This document shows positions 11,378-23,515 of a stretch of 64,000 nucleotides of DNA, piece by piece. A model generated the notes under the pieces. That model was not told the origin of the DNA and ran no database searches. It saw nothing but the letters and a program-made list of their open reading frames with translations. The stretch comes from Gigantopelta aegis (Eukaryota > Mollusca > Gastropoda > Neomphalida > Peltospiridae). The position numbers and the translations under genes are program-made. How positions within the stretch are numbered: position 1 is the stretch's first letter; each line of letters opens with the position of its first letter. The stretch is from contig NC_054703.1 of the NCBI RefSeq assembly GCF_016097555.1, positions 3,644,751 to 3,708,750 of the forward strand, given 5' to 3'.

Positions 11378-13085
11378 GACACGCAGTGATACTGATTACA
11401 CCGCGTCTGCGCTGGCACGAACTGCATATCTGACGGCAGCAGACGTAAAACACGCAGTCATACTGATTACACCGCGTCTGCGCTGACACGAACTGCACAT
11501 CTGACGGCAGCAGACGTAAAACACGCAGTCATACTGATCACACCGCGTCTGCGCTGGCACGAACTGCACATCTGACAGCAGCAGACGTAAAACACGCAGT
11601 CATACTGATTACACCGCGTCTGCGCTGGCACGAACTGCACATCTGACAGCAGCAGACGTAAAACACGCAGTCATACTGATTGCACCGCGTCTGCGCTGGC
11701 ACGAACTGCACATCTGACAGCAGCAGACGTAAAACACGCAGTCATACTGATTGCACCGCGTCTGCGCTGGCACGAACTGCACATCTGACAGCAGCAGACG
11801 TAAAACACGCAGTCATACTGATTGCACCGCGTCTGCGCTGGCATGAACTGCAAATCTGACAGCAGCAGACGTAAAACACGCAGTCACACTGATTGCACCG
11901 CGTCTGCGCTGGCACGAACTGCAAATCTGACAGCAGCAGACGTAAAACACGCAGTCACACTGATTACACCGCGTCTGCGCTGGCACGAACTGCACATCTG
12001 ACAGCAGCAGACGTAAAACACGCAGTCACACTGATTACACCGCGTCTGCGCTGGCACGAACTGCACATCTGACAGCAGCAGACGTAAAACACGCAGTCAC
12101 ACTGATTGCACCGCGTCTGCGCTGGCACGAACTGCACATCTGACAGCAGCAGACGTAAAACACGCAGTCACACTGATTGCACCGCGTCTGCGCTGGCACG
12201 AACTGCAAATCTGACAGCAGCAGACGTAAAACACGCAGTCACACTGATTGCACCGCGTCTGCGCTGGCACGAACTGCATATCTGACAGCAGCAGACGTAA
12301 AACACGCAGTCACACTGATTACACCGCGTCTGCGCTGGCACGAACTGCATATCTGACAGCAGCAGACGTAAAACACGCAGTCACACTGATTACACCGCGT
12401 CTGCGCTGGCACGAACTGCACATCTGACAGCAGCAGACGTAAAACACGCAGTCACACTGATTACACCGCGTCTGCGCTGGCACGAACTGCACATCTGACA
12501 GCAGCAGACGTAAAACACGCAGTCACACTGATTACACCGCGTCTGCGCTGGCACGAACTGCACATCTGACAGCAGCAGACGTAAAACACGCAGTCACACT
12601 GATTACACCGCGTCTGCGCTGGCACGAACTGCACATCTGACAGCAGCAGACGTAAAACACGCAGTCACACTGATTACACCGCGTCTGCGCTGGCACGAAC
12701 TGCACATCTGACAGCAGCAGACGTAAAACACGCAGTCACACTGATTACACCGCGTCTGCGCTGGCACGAACTGCACATCTGACAGCAGCAGACGTAAAAC
12801 ACGCAGTCACACTGATTACACCGCGTCTGCGCTGGAACGAACTGCACATCTGACAGCAGCAGACATAAAACACGCAGTCACACTGATTACACCGCGTCTG
12901 CGCTGGCACGAACTGCACATCTGACAGCAGCAGACATAAAACACGCAGTCAGACTGATTACACCGCGTCTGCGCTGGCACGAACTGCACATCTGACAGCA
13001 GCAGACATAAAACACGCAGTCATACTGATTACACCGCGTCTGTGCTGGCACGAACTGCACATCTGACAGCAGCAGACATAAAACA
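11378..13085. repeat. 71-bp CpG-containing satellite, about 24 units
   Basis: Very regular 71-bp units containing ACACGCAGTCACACTGATTA, CACCGCGTCTGCGCTGGCAC, GAACTGCACATCTGAC and AGCAGCAGACGTAAA. Units differ at few sites (CATACTG/CACACTG, ATTACACC/ATTGCACC, GCACAT/GCAAAT/GCATAT), and variants cluster in neighbours, as expected from local unit duplication. Each unit keeps about six CpG. A 60-residue frame repeats every 71 bp and is an artefact. Confidence 0.95.
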
Positions 13086-14114
13086 TGCTCTGTATTCTGA
13101 GAGCGACAAACTCAGCTTCTGTGGTTTTAGGCCGGGTGTTTCTAAAAATAGAGCTCAACACGTATTGCAAACACTGAATGTATTAGACAGAATATTGCAT
13201 GTTTTATATTAATTTTTTGTAATGATTTGTGTACTTTATATTTATATCTATGTTCTATGGAAATAAATATAAAATAGATAAATCATTGAAAAATAAATAT
13301 AAAACACGAAATAAAGCATTACAGAGGTAGAAATATTAAGTCTATGCATGCATTTTTGAAATCTGGAAGTTGTTGGCTTATTGGAATGGAAGGGATAGGC
13401 CATAATTATTAAGTAAATCTACTTTTTGACAATTGTTATTCAATTTTATTATAAAAATTAATCATATATATTTATTTAGCTTATATTATTCTGGGACAAT
13501 ATTAAAATATATCTTGTAGTTTTAACTCACACTGACGTGAGCGCATGCACACCTATACGAATAATGGAATTTCTCATTCCTAGAGGGATTATTTCAAAGG
13601 TCATATCTTGTAGTTTTAACTCACACTGACGTGAGCGCAAGCACACCTATACAAATAATGGAATTTCCCATTCCTAGAGGGATTATTTCAAAGGTCAGTT
13701 AATTGATTGTCGTTGTCGGTATTGTTTTAAAGCTTAAGCGATTAGCTTCCAAGAAGAACTAAAGTCCTGACACACATGATGACATAACGGTCCACATATT
13801 ACTGTAATAAACAATTAGTACGCTTTTATGCTTTGTAATATGATAAAAACGTACATCGTATATTTTGGTAAAATGTTTTGTTTTTATTCATTTTTTTATC
13901 GGTCGCCTACCACTGTAGCATTTACAATATCCAAACTAAACACACGTGTGCGCGCATATTATTACATTTATACTGAGGAGTAATATAAATGTTTAGGCTA
14001 TTGTCTATTAGAGTCAAAAGGGAACCGGTGAATTGGCTTGTAATTCCATAATGAATAAACACAATATATAGAAGGACAGCCACTCCCGAGGAAATCCTTT
14101 ACTGGACATTTTAA
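13086..14114. other. AT-rich spacer with one duplicated segment
   Basis: AT-rich sequence with no gene seen. Its only internal structure is the two-copy repeat at 13509-13697. Confidence 0.5.
13509..13697. repeat. 94-bp direct duplication
   Basis: Two adjacent copies begin ATATCTTGTAGTTTTAACTC at 13509 and 13603 and end GATTATTTCAAAGGTCA. They differ at about four positions. This looks like a nascent tandem repeat. Confidence 0.9.
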
Positions 14115-15945
14115 CACTCTTGCATCGCCACAAAGTTTACTTAATCTCTCTTACATCGCCATAAAGTTTACTTAATCCCTCTTACATCGCCATAAAGTTT
14201 ACTTAATCCCTCTTACATCGCCACAAAGTTTACTTAATCCCTCTTGCATCGCCACAAAGTTTACTTAATCCCTCTTACATCGCCACAACGTTTACTTAAT
14301 CCCTCTTACATCGCCATAAGGTTTACTTAATCCCTCTAGCATCGCCACAAAATGTACGTAATCCCTCTTGCATCGCCACAAAGTTTACTTAATCCCTCTT
14401 ACATCGCCATAAAGTTTAGTTAATCCCTCTTACATCGGCACAAAGTCTAGTTAATCCCTCTTACATCGCCATAAAGTTTACTTAATCCCTCTTACATCGC
14501 CACACAGTTTATTTAATCCCTCTTGCATCGCCACAAAGTTTACTTAATCCCTCTTGCATCGCCACAAAGTTTACTTAATCCCTCTTACATCGCCATAAAG
14601 TTTACTTAATCCCTCTTGCATCGCCACAAAGTTTACTTAATCCCTCTTACATCGCCACAAAGTTTACTTAATCCCTCTAGCATCGCCACAAAGTTTACTT
14701 AATCCCTCTTACATCGCCATAAAGTTTACTTAATCCCTCTTGCATCGCCACAACGTTTACTTAATCTCTCTTACATCGCCACAAAGTTTACTTAATCCCT
14801 CTTACATCGCCACAAAGTTTACTTAATCCCTCTTACATCGCCACAAAGTTTACTTAATCCCTCTTGCATCGCCACAAAGTTTACTTAATCCTCTCTTACA
14901 TCGCCATAAAGTTTACTTAATCCCTCTTACATCGCCATAAAGTTTACTTAATCCCTCTTGCATCGCCACAAAGTTTACTTAATCTCTCTTGCATCGCCAC
15001 AAAGTTTACTTAATCTCTCTTACATCGCCACAAAGTTTACTTAATCTCTCTTACATCGCCACAAAGTTTACTTAATCTCTTACATCGCCATAAAGTTTAC
15101 TTAATCCCTCTTACATCGCCACAAAGTTTACTTAATCCCTCTTACATCGCCACAAAGTTTACTTAATCTCTCTTGCATCGCCACAAAGTTTACTTAATCT
15201 CTCTTACATCGCCACAAAGTTTACTTAATCCCTCTTACATCGCCATAAAGTTTACTTAATCCCTCTTACATCGCCACAAAGTTTACTTAATCTCTCTTAC
15301 ATCGCCACAAAGTTTACTTAATCCCTCTTGCATCGCCACAAAGTTTACTTAATCTCTCTTGCATCGCCACAAAGTTTACTTAATCTCTCTTGCATCGCCA
15401 TAAAGTTTACTTAATCTCTCTTACATCGCCACAAAGTTTACTTAATCTCTCTTACATCGCCATAAAGTTTACTTAATCTTACATCTTACTTAATCTCTTA
15501 CATCGTTTACTTAATCTCTCTTACATCGCCACAAAGTTTATTTAATCCCTCTTACATCGCCACAAAGTTTACTTAATCTCTCTTACATCGCCACAAAGTT
15601 TACTTAATCTCTCTTACATCGCCACAAAGTTTACTTAATCCCTCTTACATCGCCACAAAGTTTACTTAATCTCTCTTACATCGCCACAAAGTTTACTTAA
15701 TCCCTCTTACATCGCCACAAAGTTTACTTAATCCCTCTTACATCGCCACAAAGTTTACTTAATCCCTCTTGCATCGCCACAAAAGTGCCACTTACTAGTT
15801 TACTAAATCCCTCTTAGATGCATTATCTTTTTCTCTCAAGGACATCGCCACAAAGTTTACTTAATGTTCTCAATTTTACGGCCATATCGCCACAAAGTTT
15901 ACTTAATCCCTCAATCTCATAGACGCCATAAAGTACTTACTTAAT
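14115..15945. repeat. 31-bp minisatellite, about 58 units
   Basis: Units contain TTACATCGCCACAAAGTTTA followed by CTTAATCCCT. Alternating sites are A/G in TTACATC/TTGCATC, C/T in CCACAAAG/CCATAAAG and C/T in ATCCCT/ATCTCT. The last 150 bp (15790-15945) are scrambled, with isolated units separated by unrelated bases and a piece (CAATCTCATAGACG) of the next array. Confidence 0.95.
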
Positions 15946-15978
15946 GGCCTTTGTTGAACCAGTTATGGATCACTGGTC
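15944..15978 (-). mobile_element. 35-bp SINE body fragment at an array junction
   Basis: The segment beginning ATGGCCTTTGTTGAACCAGT and ending GGATCACTGGTC is identical to part of the full SINE at 50812-51201. It sits exactly between the 31-bp array and the 78-bp inverted array, so it is either a remnant SINE or filler captured during rearrangement. Confidence 0.7.
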
Positions 15979-15984
15979 AATACA

Positions 15985-16560
15985 ATTTTCATAGACGACC
16001 ATACTAACTACATTGTAATACACGACACGCAGGTGACATATAGGGTGACTACCACGAAATACAATCTCATAGACGACCATACTAACTGCATTGTAATACA
16101 CGACACGCAGGTCACCTATAGGGTGTCTACCACGAAATACAATCTCATAGACGACCATACTAGCTGCATTGTAATACACGACACGCAGGTCGCCTATAGG
16201 GCGTCTACCACGAAATACAATCTCATAGACGACCATACTAGCTACATTGTAATACATGACATGCAGGTCAAATGAATTATTAGTTTAAATCTATTTAGTT
16301 ATAACATTAAACGAGGTAAAAAAAGAAAACAAATGGTCGTCTATGGGATTGTATTTGGTGGTAGACACCCTATAGGCGACCTGCGTGTCGTGTATTACAA
16401 TGTAGCTAGTATGGTCGTCTATAAGATTGTATTTGGTGGTAGTCACCCTATAGGCGACCTGCGTGTCGTGTATTACATTGTAGCTAGTATTGTCGTCTAT
16501 GAGATTGTATTTGGTGGTAGACACCATATACGCCATCTGCGTGTCGTTTATGACAATGCT
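15985..16560. repeat. 78-bp repeat in head-to-head inverted arrays
   Basis: About 3.6 units on the plus strand (15985-16269, with AATCTCATAGACGACCATAC and ACACGACACGCAGGTC) are followed, after about 63 bp of AT-rich spacer, by about 2.9 units of the same repeat in reverse orientation (16333-16560, with ATGGTCGTCTATGGGATTGT and GACCTGCGTGTCGTGTATTA). The arms could fold into a hairpin of more than 200 bp. Frames on both strands reflect the repeat. Confidence 0.9.
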
Positions 16561-16692
16561 TTGGGAGATTATTGGGTTATTGACCTCTAACCGTGAACGT
16601 GCTATGATCATATCGGCGAAATCGTACCGGAGATAAGATAAGCGGAGTGTCCTCTAGCAGGGTTATCTTTAAGTGTAAGGATATGACTAGAG

Positions 16693-16965
16693 TGAACTCA
16701 ATGTAACACTGTGAATTTCCCCCAGCCGTATTCTGTTTATGTTAGACTATCTCTAGAGCGAACTCAATGTAACACTGTGAATTTCCCCCAGCCGTATTCT
16801 GTTTATGTTACCCTATCTCTAGAGCGAACTCAATGTAACACTGTGAATTTCCCCCAGCCGTATTCTGTTTATGTTACCCTATCTCTAGAGCGAAGTCAGT
16901 GTAATATACTGTGAATTTCCCCCAGCCGTATTCTGCTTATGTTAGACGATCTCTAGAGCGATCTT
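16693..16965. repeat. 66-bp minisatellite, about 4 units
   Basis: Units contain GAACTCAATGTAACACTGTG, AATTTCCCCCAGCCGTATTC and TGTTTATGTTACCCTATCTC. The outer units are more diverged (GTTAGACTATC, GTGTAATATACTG). Confidence 0.9.
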
Positions 16966-16970
16966 AATGT

Positions 16971-17192
16971 AACACACTGCCAGTTTGTCTGGCTCCCTTA
17001 CAGTAGGAGTACACCGGCTATAGAACACACTGCCAGTTTGTCTGGCTCCCTTACAGTAGGAGTACACCGGCTATAGAACACACTGTCAGTTTGTCTGGCT
17101 CCCTTACAGTAGGAGTACACCGGCTATAGAACACACTGTCAGTTTGTCTGGCTCCCTTACAGTAGGAGTACACCGGCTATAGAACACACTGC
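16971..17192. repeat. 54-bp minisatellite, about 4 units
   Basis: Near-identical units of ACACACTGCCAGTTTGTCTG, GCTCCCTTACAGTAGGAGTA and CACCGGCTATAGAA. Part of the unit resembles a segment in the neighbouring Tc1 pseudogene at 17563-17602 (GTCTAGCTCTCTTACAGTCA, then GAGTACTCGGGCTA), which may show its origin. Confidence 0.9.
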
Positions 17193-17249
17193 CAGCGAAT
17201 TCTGGATTTGAAGTGTTAACGCTGAAGTGTGTGACGTGATGTGAATCAA

Positions 17250-18105
17250 TCATAGGGTGTCAAAATGTTCAGTATTGGTTACGTCATCCTTTTGCTGCAA
17301 CCGGAGCTGCACAACGATGAGGCATGGGCGCAACAAGATTTTGAATGCTGTTTTGAGGAATGTTCTGGGAAATGTTTTGCCATTCATTCCTTAGCGACAA
17401 GTACAGGTCTTGTAGTGTTTGTGGCATAGGGATCCTTTGGCGAACTCTGCAATTTAGTACGTCCCAGGGATGTTCAATTGGGTATAAATCTGGCGATGTT
17501 GCTGGTATGACAAGACACGAGCGTTGTTTTGTTTTGTTTTGAGCGTTTTATGTCCAAATGTCCGTCTAGCTCTCTTACAGTCAGAGTACTCGGGCTAGTG
17601 CAATGTGTGACCCGACATTGTCGTGCTGAAAGATACCACCATTGACGTTAATCAGTGGAACAACGTGATGCTGCAGTGTCTCGTCCCGGTAGAAGTTGAT
17701 AACGGTTTGGAGGGAAATTCGTCTTAGTGCAACAATTTGGATAGCTGTGGAGGTTGCTGCCCTAAATCGATCCCAAAGGTAGAGCAACTGGATGTATCGA
17801 TTTGGGTTGGGTTCTTCACTCTTGGTCGGCCTAACCTTGTTCTCTACGAGTGCTTCCTGTGTTACTGTAACGCATCCAAAGTCTGCTTATAGTGGCTCAG
17901 CAAACCCCCATATCTCGGGCAACATCACCCTGGTTCACACCTGCTAGATGACGTCCAGTAGCATTACGGCGTTGTTCTTCTGTAAGCTTTGGCATTGTAA
18001 CCTCAACCTCTGTGGAAGAACTGTAAGTCGGAGACAATCACCAATACTGTCCTTTATACCCGTATTGTAACGATGTAAGAGCTGTTAATTGTGACACCAT
18101 TTGGC
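17250..18105 (-). pseudogene. Broken Tc1-like transposase, second family
   Basis: On the minus strand an ATG at 17995 opens MPKLTEEQRRNATGRHLAGV, then GDVARDMGV and ATISRLW, a Tc1-type helix-turn-helix. After stops and a frameshift come TLQHHVVPLINVNGGIFQ, HDNVGSH (eroded DNARPH) and SPDLYPIEHPWDVLNCRVRQ, with the third acidic site kept. The frame ends at about 17284. Loss of the segment before the second Asp and an insertion-like stretch near 17520-17580 make it non-functional. Possible eroded terminal repeats GGGTGTCAAAAT (17256) and, in reverse complement, GGTGTCACAAT (18100) bound it. Confidence 0.85.
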
Positions 18106-18855
18106 TGCACGTGCCATGTGCAACCTGTGATTTATCAGTTTCACGTAAAGTTGGACTGAGGGCTGCGTTTTGGGGTCACGGTCAAAGTTTGATAGTGATT
18201 TCATTGCAGGGTATGAATATTCTTTGCTGTGTGTTTAAAGGGACATCCCTGAGTTTGCTGCATTGTAAGATGTTTCCGACTAATAAAATATTTCTACGAT
18301 TAAACTTACACATTAAATATGTTTTCTGGTTTAGAATATCAGTGTCTGTATATTCAATGCGTTTCTGGTCGTCTAAATATTTGTAAGAAGCCCAAACTGG
18401 ATTTTGTCTTGAAATATTTTCGTACGTACGATTTTGTTTTTTTTAATAAAATGAAATTGACCTAGTACAAATATTAGAACGATCAGAAACACGTTTAATA
18501 TAGAGCTACTATTATTTTATGCAGAAAAATATATTTGATATGTAATTACAATCGTCAAAAAGTCTCTGTTAGTCGATATCATCTTAAAAATTGCAGCAAC
18601 CTCAGGAATGTTCCTTTAATGAAATTATATGTTCATATTTGTCAGACATATATTCAAGTAGTTGGTGGTGTAACAGAACTTGTTTGGGAGAGTATATAAC
18701 GACAAGTACGTTTAGTCATAGAGTTGTAGGGAGGCAGGCTGGGTTTTGCACGAATTAAACGAAAATGCCCGAATCTTGATAACAACATTTATTCATATTA
18801 ACATTACTACCAAACAGTTATATACAGTACGAATGTTTACATCTATTGCATAGAG
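18106..18855. other. Spacer, nothing recognised
   Basis: AT-rich DNA with no gene or repeat array identified. A 91-codon frame (18111-18386) has no recognisable family. Confidence 0.5.
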
Positions 18856-18999
18856 AATGATACATTCGTGTCCGTTAGATACTATTTATTTCACAACGGG
18901 TAGTTTTAAAATGTATTTATTGAGCCAAAGCGAATTTGATACATTTGTAAACAACGAGTTGTGAGATAAATGGTATCTAACGAACACGAATGTATTATT
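18856..18999. mobile_element. Foldback MITE, copy 1
   Basis: Arms of about 42 bp (18856-18897 and 18957-18998) are imperfect reverse complements: ATACATTCGTGTCCGTTAGA on the left, and TCTAACGAACACGAATGTAT on the right. They surround a loop of about 60 bp. The same arm sequence bounds the element at 39904-40014, so this is a dispersed family. Confidence 0.8.
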
Positions 19000-19247
19000 C
19001 CATTTCTTACATATCCCCAAAAACCAGGTTTTAAGCAAATTTTAGCATCTTTTTGACTAAAAGTTATTTACAGCCCTTTCATTTGTAGCTAACTTACGCG
19101 TCACAGACAAATGATTGTGAGGTTAAGTATACGGCATGGCGTAATCGATTTCGACCGTGCTGCTTTTTCATTGAATGTATGGCACTGGTGACCTGGTCAT
19201 CACTTAAGAGAAGCCAGCTCCCCTGCAATTCTTAACGACCATTTGGT
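19000..19247. other. Spacer before the 64-bp array
   Basis: No gene, motif or repeat recognised. Confidence 0.4.
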
Positions 19248-21600
19248 CGTAGGCAAAAGTTAAATTATCAGATTGTAGTACTAAGTTCAGCCTATCTTTA
19301 TTGTGACGTATGACGGGCAATAGTTAAATTATCGGATTGTAGTAGTAAGTTTGGCCTATCTTTATTGTGTCGTATGGCGGGCAATAGTTAAATTCCACAT
19401 TGTAGTACTAGGTTTGGCCTATCTGTCTTGTGACGTATGACGGGCAATAGTTATATATCACATTATAGCACTAAGTTTGGCCTATCTGTATTGTGACGTA
19501 TGGCGGGCAATAGTTAAATTATCAGATTGTAATACTAAGTTCAGCCTATCTGTATTGTGACGTATGACGGGCAATAGTTAAATTCCACATTGTAGTACTA
19601 AGTTCAGCCTATCTGTATTGTGACGTATGGCGGGCAATAGTTAAATTCCACATTATAGTACTAAGTTTGGCCTATCTGTCTTGTGACGTATGGCGGGCAA
19701 TAGTTAAATTATCAGATTGTAATACTAAGTTCAGCCTATCTGTATTGTGACGTATGACGGGCAATAGTTAAATTCCACATTGTAGTACTAAGTTTGGCCT
19801 ATCTGTCTTGTGACGTATGACGGGCAATAGTTAGATTCCAGATTGTAGTACTAAGTTTGGACTCTCTGTCTTGTGACGTATGACGGGCAATAGTTAAATT
19901 ATCAGATTGTAATACTAAGTTCAGCCTATCTGTATTGTGACGTATGACGGGCAGAGTTAAATTCCACATTGTAGTACTAAGTTTGGCCTATCTGTCTTGT
20001 GACGTATGACGGGCAATAGTTAAATTATCAGATTGTAGTACTAAGTTTGGCCTATCTGTATCGTGACGTATGGCGGGCAATAGTTAAATTCCACATTGTA
20101 GTACTAAGTTTGGCCTATCTGTCTAGTGACGTATAACGGGCAATAGTTAAATTCCACATTTTAGTATAAGTTCAGCCTATCTGTATTGTGACGAATGACT
20201 GACAATAGTTAAATTCTACATCGTAGAACTAAGTTAGGTCTATCTGTATTGTGACGTATGACGGGCAATAGTTAAATTATCAGATTGTAGTACTAAGTTC
20301 AGCCTATCTGTATTGTGATGTATTATGGGCAATAGTTAAATTCCAGATTGTAGTACTAAGTTCAACCTATCTGTATTGTGACGTATGACAGGCAATAGTA
20401 AATTCCAAATTGTAACACTAAGTTCGGCCTCTCTGTATTGTGACGTATGACGGGCAATAGTTAAATTATCAGATTGCAGTACTAAGTTCGGTCTATCTCT
20501 ATTGAGATGTATGACAGGCAATAGTTAAATTATCAGATTGTAGTACTAAGTTTGGCCTATCTGTATTGTGACGTATGACGGGCAATAGTTAAATTGTCAG
20601 ATTGTAGTACTAAGTTTGGCCTATCTGTATTGTGACGTATGACGGGCAATAGTAAATTCCAAATTGTAACACTAAGTTCGGCCTCTCTGTATTGTGACGT
20701 ATGACGGGCAATAGTTAAATTATCAGATTGAGTACTAAGTTCAGCCTATCTGTATTGTGACGTATGACGGGCAATAGTTAAATTATCAGATTGCAGTACT
20801 AAGTTCGGTCTATCTCTATTGAGATGTATGACAGGCAATAGTTAAATTATCAGATTGTAGTACTAAGTTTGGCCTATCTGTATTGTGACGTATGACGGGC
20901 AATAGTTAAATTGTCAGATTGTAGTACTAAGTTTGGCCTATCTGTATTGTGACGTATGACGAGCAATAGTTAAATTGTCAGATTGTAGCACTAAGTTTGG
21001 CCTATCTGTATTGTGACGTATGACGGGCAATAGTTAAATTCCAAATTGTAACACTAACTTCGGCCTATCTGTATTGTGACGTATGGCGGGCAATAGTTAA
21101 ATTATCAGATTGTAGTACTAAGTTTGGCCTATCTGTATTGTGACGTATGACGGGCAATAGTTAAATTGTCAGATTGTAGTACTAAGTTTGGCCTGTCTGT
21201 ATTGTGACGTATGACGGGCAATAGTTAAATTGTCAGATTGTAGCACTAAGTTTGGCCTATCTGTATTGTGACGTATGACGGGCAATAGTTAAATTCCAAA
21301 TTGTAACACTAAGTTTGGCCTATCTGTATTGTGACGTATGACGGGCAATAGTTAAATTCCAAATTGTAACACTAACTTCGGCCTATCTGTATTGTGACGT
21401 ATGGCGGGCAATAATTAAATTATCAGATTGTAGTACTAAGTTTGGCCTATCTGTATTGTGACGTATGACGGGCAATAGTTAAATTATCAGATTGTAGTAC
21501 TAAGTTTGGCCTATCTGTATTGTGACGTATGACAGGCAATAGTTAAATTATCAGATTGTAGTACTAAGTTTGGCATATCTGTATTGTGACGTATGACGGG
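19248..21600. repeat. 64-bp satellite, about 37 units
   Basis: Units contain GGGCAATAGTTAAATTATCA, GATTGTAGTACTAAGTTTGG and CCTATCTGTATTGTGACGTA. The middle alternates between ATTATCAGATTG, ATTCCACATTG, ATTGTCAGATTG and ATTCCAAATTG types, which recur in ordered runs (for example 20400-20640 and 20640-20900). Every unit carries TGACGTATGACG, two overlapping CRE-like half sites. Confidence 0.95.
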
Positions 21601-21739
21601 CACGCTGCCAGTGCACTGTGCCGTTAGAGATAAGACAGTTGGCGCTGTTACTCTGGACACGATACACGTGAGCTGTTTCCTTCTTTCCATATGTTAAACA
21701 CACGCACACACTCACACACGCACGCACGCACACTTCATA

Positions 21740-21860
21740 CTTACATTCATTCATTCATTCATACATACATACATACATACATACATACATACATACATAC
21801 ACACACATACATACATACATACATACATACATAGATAGATACATACATAAACGCAGGCAT
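21740..21860. repeat. (CATA)n microsatellite
   Basis: About 25 near-perfect tetranucleotide repeats with an ATTC run before them and TAGA variants after them. Confidence 0.95.
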
Positions 21861-22224
21861 ATGCGTATGAGTTTGGATGTGTTTGTGTAACAGATAAATG
21901 AACCTCTGAAGACATGTGCCATATCAAAGGCTCGGGTTTACAACATTCATTCACTCGGGACAGATAGTTCATAATTCCTCGTACCTCGTTAGTTATTCTC
22001 CAAATACTATACTGAAACGAATGATGTAAAGAGTATATTCCTGAAAATCTAGTCGGAAATTTGCGAGTCGAGTTGGGCTTATGTCACGTGACCTATATTT
22101 GTGGTCATCATATCCATAAGCAAAGCAGATAGTGTTGGAGCAACACATCAAATAGACCTCTTTCACATTCACATTGCGCATGGGCGCGAATAGTAACATC
22201 CCTTACCGAATTAGGTCAGATCAG

Positions 22225-22412
22225 GTCATAGGGCTTTACGTGCACATTCAGAGCAAGCTGTTGTAGCGCACGCCTGTTTTGGGCACAAGAGCCGGCCTCG
22301 GCCGACTCCTCCGTCCAGGACAGGAAAGGTGGGGGTGGGGGGTGGGGGGAGGGACCGCCTGAACTGGCAAGTGAGCAGGCGGAGGGGGGTGGGGGGGGGG
22401 GGGGGTAATGGT
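22225..22412 (-). mobile_element. Poly-C-associated retroelement 3' tail, copy 2
   Basis: Read on the minus strand: long C runs (22320-22407 as G on the plus strand), then GGACGGAGGAGTCGGCCGAG, CAGGCGTGCGCTACAACAG and CTCTGAATGTGCACGTAAAG. The order and most bases match 1668-1885. No coding part is attached. Confidence 0.65.
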
Positions 22413-23204
22413 GCTATGGAATTTTGAATGGAGCAAGAATTATGCCAAAAGATAAAAGATGCGCAAGTTTGATTGACGAATTTGGGCGCAATTTTGAACG
22501 GTCGGTCAGAAAGAAAGTTCCGGAGCTAATATAGGTTTTGACATTAGTTCATCGAGAGTAGCTCGTAAATTAGACCTCTATGATGCTGTGGTGTCTCCCT
22601 AGGTTGCCCATAGGGCCCTTACAATGGCCTGACCGCTTCTGGTCGTTGCATGACAATAAGACCGAATTAGAATGTATCCAGGCTATATACAACTTGGGGG
22701 GCATGATCGACAGTTGTCATGAGTGTCGTGAGTAGCTTTGTAGGAGCTGTAAATCCCTAGCGACTAACGGACATATTTCGTATCAGATGGTAAAATGGCT
22801 GTGAAAAACGGTCTACTAAAGTTTACATCGGAATGGTTTAAGACCGAAATCAGTGAAACATCATCTTAGACGAAGTTTCTGGAGCCACCTGTCAAGTGTT
22901 TTAACAACGCAAAACTAAAAGATTCATACAATAAAATTAACTTAGTGGAATGTGTTCGCTACTTTTAACAATTATAACTATAGTTAAATATTCACAGGGA
23001 TTTCCAGTGATGTTTAATTCTCCACATGCATCAGTATTTAAAATTTAATAAAATATGCCTCCCCTTGCCCTTAAAACCCCCCAACAAAACCTCTACCTAA
23101 TGCAGACCTTTATCGCAGCTCTATTTTCCTCTTAGCGTTTCATTAGACAGTCGTACAACTACTAAACAATGTTAAATGTCTATCCACAAATTATTTCTGT
23201 ATTT
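22413..23204. other. Spacer, nothing recognised
   Basis: No gene or repeat family recognised. Confidence 0.4.
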
Positions 23205-23515
23205 CTTTATCTTATTTATCTTATTTTATTTATTTATCTTATTTTATTTATCTTATTTTATTTATTTTATTTAGTTATTTATTTTATTTTATTTTCACTA
23301 TCATTTATATCAAACTTCACTTGAAATAATATCTGATATTTATGAAGTTTAAAGCATATATTTATTTGTAGCGCCGTGGCCTTATTTATTATTTTATTTA
23401 TCTTATTTTATTTATTTATTTTATTATATTGATTTCTTTTATTTTATTTTATTACTTTACACTTTTTTATTATTAGTTGCATGTATTTATTTATTTATTT
23501 ATTAATCAATTTATT
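23205..23515. repeat. (ATTT)n-like low-complexity tract
   Basis: Interrupted runs of TTATTTATCTTATTTTATTT over about 310 bp, upstream of the secreted-protein gene. Confidence 0.85.
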
